DNA of 64,000 bases from Trichopria drosophilae (Eukaryota; Arthropoda; Insecta; Hymenoptera; Diapriidae), in assembly GCA_030407085.1 (NCBI GenBank), contig CM059584.1:65546001-65610000 (forward strand), in the 5' to 3' direction. Shown one piece after another: positions 1 to 10,070 of this stretch (its first letter is position 1; every line of letters starts with the position of its first letter). The notes under the pieces are model-generated. The model had not been told where the DNA came from. It searched no databases and saw only the letters and a list, made by a program, of their open reading frames with translations. The position numbers were made by a program, and so were the translations under genes.

Positions 1-123
1 ACAGAAATCTCATCCGTTAACAAGCGTCGAGATTGGTTAATATTGCATAAGTCGATTTATCGATTTTCATTAAACGTAATAATTAAGGAATTAAGGAACC
101 CCGTGTAAATTGCCCCTTACGTC
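1..123. mobile_element. Diverged MITE fragment at the left edge
   Basis: The stretch resembles the inner half of the MITE at 842-1171: both carry CGAGATT, then ATTAAACGTAA, then AAGGAA, then CCGTGTAAA in the same order. The left end is cut by the window. Inference: an older copy of the same family, interrupted by the 127-838 element. Confidence 0.35.
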
Positions 124-126
124 TAA

Positions 127-838
127 GGTTGCGTTTGATTTGGGGGAACTGTATACCAATCGTATCCCAATCGTATCCATCGGACTCGGGTCTCCACATC
201 GAGTTCGAGATCTCTATTTGTCAGATAAATGCCTTACATTTGTAAAAGATATTGTGATTAGCAACAGATAATAGTATTGAAATTGATGTAATATTAATAA
301 TAAATAATAAATTTAAATGGTATTTATTAATATTCGCTGAGTTTTTCCAGTTTTTCTTAACCTTTATTTAATTTTTGGTTACATGTAGAACATGTTAGGT
401 TGTTGAAGAACAATGTTCTAACTGCATTTATAGTAAAAATACTGAACACACAAACAATTTTAAAATCCTCCATTATTATTGCAAACGTTATACTGATATT
501 TTTTTATTTGATTATTTTGGAGCATTACTTCACCCCAGCCATTTGCTGAAATTGGTTAGCATTGTGGAATATTTTAAATAACCACCATAAGAGTTGGAGC
601 TAGTGATCTGGATGGATTCAATATTATACTAGGTAGCGAATTATTTTCCGTACATATAGTCATAATTTCATGAAATATTCTTTGTGCGCGTATAATGATT
701 AAAAAGTCAAGGTTAAATTGATAGTTTTGAGATCTCGAACTCGATTTGGTGACCCTAGTCCGATGGATACGATTGGAATACGTTATGGATATGATTGGTA
801 TACAATTGGTATACGGTTCCCCCAAATCAAACGCAACC
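127..838. mobile_element. Foldback MITE, PIF/Harbinger-like (TAA target)
   Basis: A 712-bp non-coding element whose ends are inverted copies starting GGTTGCGTTTGATTTGGGGG. About 90 bp of each arm (127-216 and 725-838) pair, including a shared CCGATGGATACGATTGG-type core and CGAGTTCGAGATCTC. It is flanked by TAA at 124-126 and 839-841. A 3-bp TWA target duplication with GG-starting termini is the PIF/Harbinger signature. No transposase is present. The right arm carries an extra internal duplication of the TATACCAAT motif. Confidence 0.75.
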
Positions 839-841
839 TAA

Positions 842-1171
842 GGGCCCCTTTACACGAGGTATTTCTTACGTTTAGGTTTACGTTTACGTTTAATGAAATT
901 CGATATAATCGAGAATCTCGAAGTTTGAGCAGAAATCTCACGTTCTCATTGGTCAGTGGTCCGCGATACTTTCGAGATTTTCGATTATATCGAATTTTAT
1001 TAAACGTAAACGTAAACGTTAACGTAAGGAATACACCGTGTAAAGACCATTGCACAAGAAAAGACGTAAGACGTAAGCGTAACAAATGCTATGTCTGAAT
1101 ACATTGCACGGCTTCTTACGTCCTGCGCTTACGTCTACGTCTTTTCTTGTGTAATGGCCTTAAAGGGGCCC
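842..1171. mobile_element. Composite two-hairpin MITE, PIF/Harbinger-like
   Basis: Termini are GGGCCCCTTTA and its inverse TAAAGGGGCCC, flanked by TAA (839-841 and 1172-1174). Inside are two successive hairpins. The first (about 850-1040) pairs TTACGTTTAGGTTTACG-type arms around ATTCGATATAATCGAG. The second (about 1043-1160) pairs AAGAAAAGACGTAAGACG with CGTCTACGTCTTTTCTT. The open frames across it on both strands are products of the inverted arms, not genes. It shares its left TAA with the neighbouring 127-838 element. Confidence 0.8.
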
Positions 1172-1216
1172 TAAGGAATACAATTGTAAGAAAACAAATG
1201 AGAACGCTTCTAAAAG

Positions 1217-1692
1217 GAACGGAATGAGAAAGCAACCTGGCAACGTTGTATGGTACATATCTATAGGATTACAAAGGAAGGACTCGTGCATTTCCGTCTG
1301 ATTCTGGAGGCAATTCGTTTGGCTGATTTCGGTGAAAATTACGTCATTTGTAAAAACGAACAATAAGGAATAAAATTCCTTACATAAAAAGAAATATGTG
1401 AGCATTAGTAAAGTTTGGTTCACTGGGATTAAACCAAGCCCAAGTACTACACAGTACTGATGTTATTTACGAAGATAATTTATACTCGGCCACGTTTTGC
1501 GGAAAATGGCTTCCCGCCGAAGTATTTTGCAAAAGTGGTAAGTAATTTTATAGTGGTAGGAATTTTATATCTTACATCTGTCAATTGATTTAATTATTAA
1601 TCAGTTTTTTCTTTTTCCAGATGACTTTAATGCCTTGTCAGCTGTGGCCATGAATATGAATAAAAAGTCGCCAAAAGTTGATCTTTTAAACA
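1217..1692 (+). CDS. Three candidate exons of an unrecognised gene
   Basis: Candidate exons are 1217-1349, 1409-1537 and 1621-1692. The join 1537/1621 is good: donor GTGGTAAGT, a T-rich tract and TTTTTCCAG acceptor, with phases that fit (one base, then two). The third exon ends at AACA before GTGAGT. The 1349/1409 join would use a 59-bp intron with a weak acceptor and is less sure. The product includes the stretches DFGENYV, ATFCGKWLPAEVFCKS and DDFNALSAVAMNMNKKSPK. The pattern of aromatic and acidic residues around ADFGENYV faintly recalls a tudor barrel, but I do not recognise the protein and do not assign a function. No start or stop codon is visible, so it would be an internal part of a larger gene. 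The short length means chance is possible. Confidence 0.4.
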
Positions 1693-1724
1693 GTGAGTGT
1701 TGCTGGAATATCTCTTTATTCTGT

Positions 1725-1765
1725 GCTCTCTCTCTCTCCCTCTCTCTCTCAAAAAAAAAAAAAAA
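1725..1765. repeat. CT microsatellite and A tract
   Basis: A CT-rich run is followed by about 14 A residues, lying just downstream of the third candidate exon. Confidence 0.85.
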
Positions 1766-1769
1766 TAAA

Positions 1770-2469
1770 TAAAAAAGTCACGGAACAACTATTTGCCCTT
1801 ACTAACTCGATCCTGACTAAAATGACAAGGATTCCTGATCAGAACAATTTTCATACCTCGCTATTACAAGAACATGAATTTTACTGAGCTAAAAGTTTCG
1901 AAAATTGTTACAATAATAAGGAATCCTTGTTAAACTAGCAATAGAGACAAAGTCACATTAGCAAATGTTATTCTCGTCAAAGCAAAAGTGATAAATTATT
2001 GAATAAACTGCGATTCTTAATTACTGAAGTAAGGTTACGTATAGTTCCTATAATAATATTACCCTTAACACAATACATTAAAAAAACTATTTGACATTTC
2101 GAGGATCTACATAATTATGTACTTGACTCTATGCACATACGTGTGTGTAACAATAGCATGTGGTGTGACGTCATGAAAGTCTACAAAAAAAAAAGTCTCA
2201 CAAAATGTACAGATGCTTGGAAAAACAGCTGTTTTTAGTTACGTGCAGTAAAGGGGTCACGGGAATTCTGTATGAATGTAACCAGAAAACAATTTTTCTA
2301 TATTCGGAAAAACTCGCGCTCCTTAACGCGGAAAGAGATGAAAATGATGGAAAAAAGAAGAATGTTAATTAAAAAGCAATTCATTAAAATTATTATCTAT
2401 TTTCTACCCATAGAAATACATAACAATTAAATTTTGCTTGCTTTCGTATAAGGCCCTAAAGTTCTTTAG
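1770..2469. other. No gene seen
   Basis: AT-rich sequence without a convincing open frame, hairpin or repeat boundary. Any downstream exon of the candidate gene at 1217-1692 could lie here, but none stands out. Confidence 0.5.
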
Positions 2470-2504
2470 CCCCTTCGCTGCGGATGACAAAGATTTTGAA
2501 AAAC
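2470..2504. mobile_element. Single end of a TTAA (piggyBac-like) MITE
   Basis: CCCCTTCGCTGCGGATGACA and the following AAAGATTTTGAAAAA match the left end of the complete MITE at 11024-11243. The preceding bases TTAG are a one-base variant of TTAA. The copy stops where the LINE tail begins (about 2505), so the LINE probably landed in it or truncated it. Confidence 0.55.
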
Positions 2505-2659
2505 TCATCAAAATTTATTTATTTATATACGGATATTTCTGCCCTTTAAACATACAAACAAGTATACAATTATACCTTTTTACGCCAAAAAAGAAGAATT
2601 ACAATAAAACGACATATACCTATACTAGTAACATAGCGTTGACTGAAGCTTAATTAGTT

Positions 2660-5390
2660 TTCACATTCATTCATAATATCTAAATAAGTTATCCGCTGAC
2701 AATATTTTGAATCTCACATATGAACTAACTTCGCGAACATTATTGTTTAATGCATTCCACGCTCGCTTAAGTCGTGGAACCGGAGAAAAGAATAGGTAGT
2801 TACTTTTGAGAGTAGATTCTGAGATGGTACGAGGATTACGAATAGAGTATGGATTGGTTCTGTATGGAAATAATGTAGATAAATTGGTATCCTATAAAGA
2901 TGTTAAAATACGATACACAATCAATACATCATGATAGGAATGTAGTGATTTTATAGTAGGGAACTTAAACTGAGTGGCAATGGCATTATAGCTGTGGTCG
3001 AGATGCGACATAGGATGTCCTGATTTAAAAGTAAGAAACCTGAGGGACTTTCGAAGTACCCCCTCTAGCATATTAATGTCTAATTGGGTATACGGAGACC
3101 AGATCGGAGACGCATAAGTTAAATGCGGTAATACTAGTGAGCGTATCAGATACGAGATAGTATGAGGGTTTTTAAAGTCCGAAGTTATCCTCCGTATAAA
3201 CCCCAGCATCCTAAGCGCTTTTGTACGGCAATAAGCTAAATGATCGGTGAAAGAAAAGTCTTCGCGGACTACCACGCCAAGATCGATGTGTTGGTGACTC
3301 TAGTTAATTGCTTATCATTCAGCTTATATTCGAATTCAAATTTTTGCGATCCTCGACCAAAGCTTAAGCATTTACACTTCTCTACGTTTAATTTAAGGCA
3401 ATTCCGCTCAGTCCATTCTCTAATCGAATTCAGATCTTTTTGTAACTTTGACGCATCCATCGGGGATAAAATTTGAGAGAAAAGTTTAATATCATCTGCA
3501 AAAATCAAGAACTTTGAAAACCGTATAAACTTATTTATGTCGTTAATATAAAAGGTGAAAAGAATCGGTCCTAAGTGGGATCGTTGTGGAACTCCAGAAG
3601 GTACCGTAATGGATGGTGAAATACCGTTCTTAATTTTTACACATTGTGATCTATTCCATAAATAAGATTGAATCCAACGCATAAATGCGCCTGGAAAACC
3701 AATATGGTTTAATTTAATAAAATGAGCCTGGAAAACCAATATGGTTTAATTTACTCAAAAAGATGTTATGGTTTATACCGTCAAAGGCTTTTGAAAAGTC
3801 TAAGTATATAGTATCTACTTGTGAATTTACAGCTAGAACATTTGATACAAAGTCTGAAAACAATAGTAAGTTTGTGACCGTCGACTTTCCTCTGCGGAAA
3901 CCATGTTGATTTTCAATAATACTACTCGATAGTACCTCATATAAACGATTGGCTACTATAGAGTCGAATAGTTTCGGAATGCAACGAATTACTGCAACCG
4001 GCCGATAGTTTCCGACATTATTTTTATCTCCATTCTTGAAAATGGGGGTAATAAAAATTTCTTTCCATTTTGATGGAAAAACACCATCGTTCAACGAAGC
4101 ATTAAAGAGACAGCACAATGAATTGAGCAGGGAGGTCAAACAGTTTTTTATTAAGATAAATCGTAACAGCGGAGTACACTGAGGAGAAATAATTATTAAA
4201 TAGAGAAGCTATTTCATTTTTATTAGAAGATGAGTTATTTTTATATTTCATATTAGATGGCATTGCATTACTATCACGGGAAGAATTTATAAAAGACCAA
4301 AAAGTTTTAATGTTCATTTTCGACTTTGTCTCAATGTCAGCGATATACTTTTTATAGAGTGCTTTCGATTCTTTTATACACCTCGCACGAATCTGTTTGA
4401 ACTCTATAAAATCCGCGGGTGTTTTAAATCGTTTCCAACTACGGTGAGCCCTTTTCTTTGCGAAAACAATGATCTTTAAGTTCACTATTGAACCAAGGCG
4501 GGAAATGACATGAAGTTAGACGCATTAACGGAACATGTTTCACGACACTACTACAAACAATTTTATAAAAATTTGACAACGACTTTTCGATGTCGGGTTC
4601 GTCCATAACATCCATCCAATTGGCACTAGCAAGTTCCCTGTCGATCTCAGAAAAGTTCGCTTTATTATAGTTCAAAGATGTAAAATTAAATGTAGAAGAT
4701 TCAGACTTTTCGCAAGTAAGATAAAAAAACGCATGAATATGGTGAGCATCTGTCGGAATTAGGAAATCCGGACTGCAATGGTATGAAGTGTCAGAAGGAG
4801 ATGAAAACATGAGATCTAGGGAATAACCCTTGCTGGGATGAACAGGGAAATACTGGAACAATTCTAAATATGAAAAGATATCATTACAAACGATCGCAGC
4901 CTGTTTAATCTAAGGCGGGGCATACCCTACGGTTCTAAATCCCGACGACCCCCAAACTATATTCGGCAAATTAAAATCGCCGGAAATTACCCACGGAACA
5001 TCGGTAAATCGTAGCGCAATATTTTCGATCAAATCGGAAAATAAATTACAATCTTCAACCGACGCAGACGGATGAAGATCTGTCCGTGCGGAAAATTGTA
5101 AACCCGGGCAGACCTATTTCAGATTCCATGATGTCATCATATAACCAGGTCTCCGTGAGGATGATAACATCCGGTTGAGGTTAAATTATCCCAATGCTGT
5201 TGCGAATATCTGCCAATTTCGTCCGAATACCTCGAGCATTTTGGTAGTAAAGAATTAGATTTCCATAACTCTTTATGCCCCCAGATGTTATTAATGACGT
5301 ATCATTATTCCGATTCTTTTGAGAACATGTAGTGCGGACACGTCTGTCATTCTGATGAAATGCACTAGAAATCCCACATTTTGAGTAAAT
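2660..5390 (-). pseudogene. LINE ORF2: endonuclease and reverse transcriptase, broken
   Basis: Translated pieces from the 5' side: 4439-4861 (end of the endonuclease region and linker, with HFPPWFNSEL typical of the post-endonuclease segment), 4102-4485, 3714-4139 (RT fingers/palm, KNGDKNNVGNYRPV, HGFRRGKST, TIYLDFSKAFD), 3269-3739 (VPSGVPQRSHLGPILF and the catalytic FADD) and 2892-3275 (thumb, ending in the usual PHLTYASPIWSP stretch). The protein would nick DNA and reverse-transcribe its own RNA. A tandem duplication of about 39 bp at 3690-3752 repeats KLNHIGFPG and shifts the frame between the two RT pieces. The first LINE-encoded residues after 4861 are in decayed frames. It is a dead copy. 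Confidence 0.85.
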
Positions 5391-5391
5391 A

Positions 5392-5721
5392 TCAAAATTT
5401 CTGTTTAATTAAGTTCTCAAAATTTTCCACGGAATCGATGGCATGTATGGTATCGTTTGCATCTCGAAGATCAATTGAGGATCCTCGGCGAAAGATTTTC
5501 AATCCATTTTGTTTTGCAAACTCACGTGCTCTGGTAAATAGTTTAAAGTGTTTCTGAGGTAAGAAATCATTGATTAAAATTTCAGAGTTTAAAGCTCTCT
5601 CCGGAAAAATCACATTTGAACTGAATGATTTCAACCGCCGGCGCGCCTGCAGAAGGGTGTTCCTCTTGCCGCGTGAAGCAAGACGCACGAAAATGTTTCG
5701 AGGCCGCGACAAATTTGGCAA
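5392..5721 (-). pseudogene. LINE ORF1 C-terminus, FP25K-like domain
   Basis: A 109-residue frame with ILINDFLPQKHFKLFTRARE, then FAKQNGLKIFRRGSSIDLRD, matches the pattern (I-x-IN-x-L, AR-EFA-x-x-x-G-K, then a basic and acidic strand) of the baculovirus FP-like domain found in ORF1 of some CR1/Jockey LINEs. In those elements ORF1 is an RNA-binding chaperone. It sits immediately upstream of ORF2 on the same strand. The N-terminal half with its zinc finger or coiled coil is missing, consistent with 5' truncation. The domain call rests on motif spacing only. Confidence 0.6.
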
Positions 5722-5800
5722 AGCCGCGCTTGTCGATGCCGTGACAGCTGGTGACGGATTATTAGTATTTAATCGAGGAGAAAAAATCGCTGTCTGATGG

Positions 5801-6356
5801 TGAATTGTTTTAATTACATTCGAAATTGCTAATAATTAATACAATTTTTGTATTTTTATATAGAATTGATTAAAACTACTTTCTTTAGAGAAGTGAAATT
5901 ATAAGAAATGCCTTTCGGTTATTTATAACCCTAAATTTCGTAATTATTAATATAAATGTAAACGTTGTCTTTTGAAATGGAATTATTATTCCTTTAAAAA
6001 TATTTTTTACAATTATAACCAAAAATTCTTTATTCCCCAAGTTATTAGATACGTATAACATTAATTAATTCCATACCACATTTATACAGTGCAAATTCAG
6101 AAGATCATTAAATTTTCTTGCAGAAATTTAAACTCATTGATTCTTATAATTACAAGATACAGTTTTCTTAGAGAAATCGAACAAGCCCTAAATTGTGATG
6201 GATACAAATTTTCATCAATATAGCTTCCTTCCGTCGGAGAGAAATTACATCACATTCATCACAAGTTTCCAAAACCAGCGTGTTTTTCTTATGATTACTG
6301 TCGAGTTTTGAGGTTATAATAATGGAAAGCCTTTTTTTTAATGTTGATACTTCCCA
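5801..6356. other. No gene seen
   Basis: Very AT-rich sequence between the LINE and the 6357 element. I see no coding signal or clear repeat boundary. Confidence 0.5.
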
Positions 6357-6696
6357 CCCTACTCGAAAAGGAGGATAGAAAAGTATAGGATTTTTTCCAA
6401 TATTTTCCTATCCTATTTTTGGCACGAATTAATTCTATATTTTTCTATCCTAACTAAAGTGGATAGAAATTGATAGGATTTGTTTCGATATTTTTCTATA
6501 CTACGTTCGTCACAAATTTCATCCCAGCAAACCGAAAAGGATTAACAAGAATTGAAAAAGTGAATACTTCTAAATGACATTTTTCGATGCCCAGCAAACC
6601 AAGAATGATTGAGAAGCATTGAAACTTTCAATACTTCTGAATCCTATTTCTTATCCTTCAGTAAGAATTAAGAAGCATAGCAAATTTTAAATTTTT

Positions 6697-7083
6697 GTTT
6701 TTAAATTTTTTCCGCTTTGTATACAAACAAATTTTTTTTATTTTTAATGTTATTATTATTTTTTGTTTAATTCAAATATTTTTTAACTTTTTTGAGTTGA
6801 TTTAATTATGTTAAGAAAGTTGTTCTCAAGCGGTCACCTATCCAAGTAGTGTTCCCGACCAAGAATACTTGACTAGAAACAACGATCGCGCGCGACACCG
6901 ACCACTGGTCTACCACTGTCGATCATTATCAGTAACGTAATATGATATTTCTGTTACACATTAAAATTTTTAAAAATTCTTAATTATCTCAAAAACGGCC
7001 AGAGATAAGCAAAATATGACAAAATTTTGGAAGCTATCATAAGGGGGGATCCCATTGAGTCGGTTAATGCGTACATACGAACG
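6697..7083 (-). repeat. Repeat block shared with 37250-37626
   Basis: This block is the reverse complement of 37250-37626 over most of its length, including the 5S-like part, the A-rich tail and the GGATCCCATTGAGTCGG segment. Two copies at such distance show it is a dispersed repeat. Confidence 0.75.
6818..6920 (-). repeat. 5S rRNA-derived segment, copy 1
   Basis: Read on the minus strand it contains ACTTGGATAGGTGACCGCTT followed by GAGAACA. This is nearly identical to the insect 5S rRNA 3' domain, which contains the box C part of the RNA polymerase III internal promoter. Upstream, AAGTATTCTTGGTCGGGAAC aligns loosely with the box A to intermediate element region. It is followed by an A/T-rich tail, as in SINE3-type retroposons, whose head is 5S RNA. 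It is too diverged to be a functional 5S gene. Confidence 0.65.
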
Positions 7084-7455
7084 AATTTTGAAAATTAGCA
7101 AAACTGAAAATTTTTAAAATTCTCAAATATCTCGAAAACGGCAAGAGATAAGTAAAATCTGACAAAATTTTGGGAGGTGTATCGATAGGGGGGATGACCT
7201 GGAGTCGATTAATTCGTACATGCAAACAGATTTTTGAAATTTGCAAAACTGAAAATTTCCAAATTCTCAAATATCTCGAAAACGGTAAGAGATTCGTAAA
7301 ATCTGACAAAATGTGGGGGGTGTATTGATAGGGGGGATGACCTCGAGTCGGTTAATTGATACATGTAAACAGATTTTAAAAATTTTCAAACCTGAAAATT
7401 TTTAAAATTCTCAAATATCTCGAAAATGGCAAGACATAAGCGAAATCTTGATAGT
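6968..7455. repeat. Tandem array, unit ~145 bp, just over three copies
   Basis: Each unit carries TCTCAAATATCTCGAAAACG, GCAAGAGATAAGTAAAATCT, GACAAAATTTTGG, GGGGGGATGACC and GAGTCGGTTAAT in the same order, starting near 6975, 7115, 7261 and 7400. The open frame over 7064-7309 only reflects the repeat. Confidence 0.8.
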
Positions 7456-8149
7456 AAAACAATTTAAAAATGTTCATACTTCAGGAATACTCTGGAAGGA
7501 TGAAAGCACTCGCATCACACGACTCGATGAAGCATTGAGAAGATTTTAAAATTAGTCCCACAAATGCCTCTAGAAGTATTCAAAAAGAAGTATCCGTGAG
7601 CATTGAAAATATTCGCATATATGCTTCCAAAAGAATTACGAAGCATTCGCAAACGATTCGATGACGATGTAATTAGACAAGGTTTGAATTCTAACCATCA
7701 AATATCGATTTTCATAGGAAATGATTCAGAATAGATCTATGATTCATAGGGATACAATTCATTTTTTAAGAGTACTAAAATGTATTCAAAATAAGCATAC
7801 AAGTGTATTGTAAAGAATTCGAATATAGAAATAGATTCAAAATCTCGATGGCTATTTTTACAGTAAGATTAAATGTATTCATAAAGACTGCGATTGGTCA
7901 CGTGACAACACATTCGTTGAATTAAAAAGTACTGGAAAGATAGAAAGTATACAAAAGCATTGTGTACTATTATTGAATGTATTCAGGAGTATAGGCTCAG
8001 GCGGCACAAAAAATTATTCAAAATAGAAAAAGATTGGAAAAATCAAGAAATGGGATTCAAAAAATGAAAATTGAATCTTTTTGTGAACATTGCTATCCTT
8101 TTCGGTTTGCTGGGATACACACATGCGCGCGCGCAGACACACGCGCGTA

Positions 8150-8905
8150 GCGTTTTGTTCTTCAAGTGGTCTGTTCCATAGTTTTCGTTGTCCAGGTGTT
8201 CCGCACCATAGTTTTTCGCCGTCTCTAGGTCGACTGCTCCATAGTTTTCGGTATCCAGGTGGTCCGCTCCATATTTTTCGTTGCCCAGGTGTTCCGCACC
8301 ATAGTTTTTCGCTGTCTAGGTCGACCGCTCCATAGTTTTCGATACCTAGGTGGTCCGCTTTATAGTTTTCGTTGTCCAGATGTACCGCCCCATAGTTTTT
8401 CGCCTGGACGGTGAAAAACTACGGTGCGGAATACTTAGACACCGAAAACTACGGAGCGGTCGACCTGGTCGGCGTAAAACGCCGGTGCGGAATACCTAAA
8501 CATCGAAAACTATGGAGTTGTCGACCTGAATGGCAAAAAACTACGGGGAGGAATACCTAGACACCGAAAAGTACGGAGCGGTCGACCTCGACGGCGAAAA
8601 ACTGCGGTACGGAATACCCAGACACCGAAAACTACGGAGCGGTCGACCTGGACGTCGAAAAACTACGGTGCGGAATATCTAGACACCGAAAACTACGGAG
8701 CGGTCGACCTAGACGTCAAAAACTACGGAGCGGAATACCTAGACACCAAAAACTATGGAGCGGTCGACCTGGACGGCGAAAAACTACGGTGCGGAATACC
8801 TAGACATCGAAAATTACGGAGCGGTCGACCTGGACGTCAAAAACTACAGTGCGGAATACCTAGACACCGAAAACTGCGGAGCGGTCGACGTGGACCGCAA
8901 AAATA
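8150..8905. repeat. ~60-bp GTCGAC minisatellite that switches orientation
   Basis: The unit reads CTACGGAGCGGTCGACCTGG, then ACGGCGAAAAACTACGGTGC, then GGAATACCTAGACACCG. From about 8410 to 8905 about eight copies run in this direction. From about 8155 to 8400 about four copies run in reverse complement. The switch is at about 8400-8412. The whole array can therefore fold into one large hairpin. It is far richer in G+C than its surroundings. Confidence 0.85.
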
Positions 8906-9201
8906 TAAAAATCACATTTTGATTCGTTTTTATAGAATTTCTATAAATTTTTAGGATACATAATGATAAAAGTGTAATGAGATACATTTGAATTGATTCT
9001 CTATACACGATTGGGGTAGAAATTTATTGATTTTACCTAATGGATTGAAAAATATTAACATTGGCTTTACTTGAAGTATTCAGATAGGATAAGAATTGAT
9101 AGATTTACATTATGTGCCAAAAATAGGATTCAAAAGCATACGAATCACGCAGAATTTCTATACTTTTCTATGCTTTTCTATCCTCCTTTTCGAGTAGGGC
9201 A

Positions 9202-9689
9202 GCAATCTCAAAAGCAGTTTTAGTTCATTCTATATTAAAACAAGAAAATTATTTTGAATTTTCTATAAATTTAAAAGATAAATATATATATTATTTTGAT
9301 AAATTTCACTGCTTTCATAAACCGAATATTTTAATACACTATTATACTCATTTCAGTGGAATATTGTAAATCTTGCGCTTTTTATGGAAAGCCGGCGAAT
9401 TCAATTGAAAATAAATCAAATTTATTGATCTACAATTATTATACAAACAGAGTTTCATAAACTAATACTGGAAATGTTCCAATTTCTGTAGGAACACCAG
9501 CTAATTTTCTGAATTTGAACTGTATAATATAATGTGGAATCCTTTAAAAAAATATTCATTACTTGAAGAATAGAGTATTTTTTTGTTACAATTGTAAAAG
9601 AACATTGGAGAAATCTAAATACACATGAATCCCGATGGATATAAACCTGTCTACATCGTACAGAAATATATACCTTTCATTTCTGTTTC
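9202..9689. other. No gene seen
   Basis: AT-rich sequence with no recognisable coding or repeat feature. Confidence 0.5.
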
Positions 9690-9693
9690 TTAA

Positions 9694-10066
9694 GGGGAAG
9701 CCGTACTCATCGGCCGATAATGAAGTAATCTACGCTAAAAAATCAAAATTAGAAAAGACTAAATCGATTTTTCAAAAATCGGGTTATCAAGCGAGCTTCG
9801 TAACCACTTTATATAATCTCCTAAAAAGTATCAAAGAAATTCGTTGCGAACTGACCGATAATTTTAATAAAAACATGACTTTTCCATTTTTTTCAAAATT
9901 CTCGGTCAGTTCTCAACGAATTTATTTAATATTTGGTACGAAGTTACATGAAGTAATTACCCAGTGCGCTTGCTCACCTGATTTTTGAAAAAGCAAATCA
10001 ATCGTTTTCAATTTACATATTTTACCGTAAATTTCTACTTTATCGACTGGGCAGTACGGCATGCCC
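9694..10066. mobile_element. Foldback MITE with TTAA target
   Basis: TTAA flanks both sides (9690-9693 and 10067-10070). Arms start GGGGAAGCCGTACT and GGGCATGCCGTACT and stay similar for about 130 bp (both contain TTTTTCAAAAATCGGG-like sequence and GCGAGCTTCGTAA or its variant). The centre has a second hairpin, GAACTGACCGATAATTTT against AAATTCTCGGTCAGTTC. The frames at 9635-9988 (+) and 9922-10131 (-) are mirror readings of the arms and are not genes. Confidence 0.7.
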
Positions 10067-10070
10067 TTAA

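Larger units (their letters stand above)
2505..5800 (-). mobile_element. CR1/Jockey-type LINE, 5'-truncated and decayed
   Basis: On the minus strand, order from high to low coordinate is an ORF1 with an FP25K-like domain, endonuclease remains, reverse transcriptase and a short 3' UTR ending in an AAATAAATAAAT-type tail (2505-2525). The ORF order, FP-like ORF1 and A/T microsatellite tail are as in CR1/L2-group LINEs. No target duplication was found. Several frameshifts show it is inactive. Confidence 0.85.
6523..8114. mobile_element. Nested CCCAGCAAAC-ended element
   Basis: Left end CCCAGCAAACCGAAAAGGAT and right end its inverse, 1592 bp apart, with AT immediately outside both ends (6521-6522 and 8115-8116). 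The same first ten bases end the separate element at 13169-13732. A third internal copy of CCCAGCAAACC occurs at 6592. Non-coding. Confidence 0.7.
6357..9199. mobile_element. CCCTACTCG-ended composite DNA element
   Basis: The ends are inverted copies of CCCTACTCGAAAAGGAGGAT, followed by similar AGAAAAG-x-ATAG sequence. The dinucleotide CA precedes the left end (6355-6356) and follows the right end (9200-9201). The interior holds a nested element (6523-8114), a 5S-derived segment, a ~145-bp tandem array and a ~60-bp minisatellite. No transposase frame is visible. Another copy of the right end lies at 36975-37065. Confidence 0.7.

Noticed and set aside
718..1098. Overlapping open frames on both strands (718-1098 + and 783-1085 -)
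   Set aside because: They are mirror readings of inverted MITE arms with TTTACGTTTACG repeats; no domain, and peptides such as NVNVNV are repeat translations.
6818..6920. Functional 5S rRNA gene (also 37409-37520)
   Set aside because: Only the 3' domain is well matched; the 5' half is too diverged to fold as 5S, and both copies lie in a dispersed repeat.
6968..8905. Regularly spaced repeats considered as a CRISPR-like array
   Set aside because: Units are contiguous tandem copies without unique spacers, units diverge, and the genome is eukaryotic.
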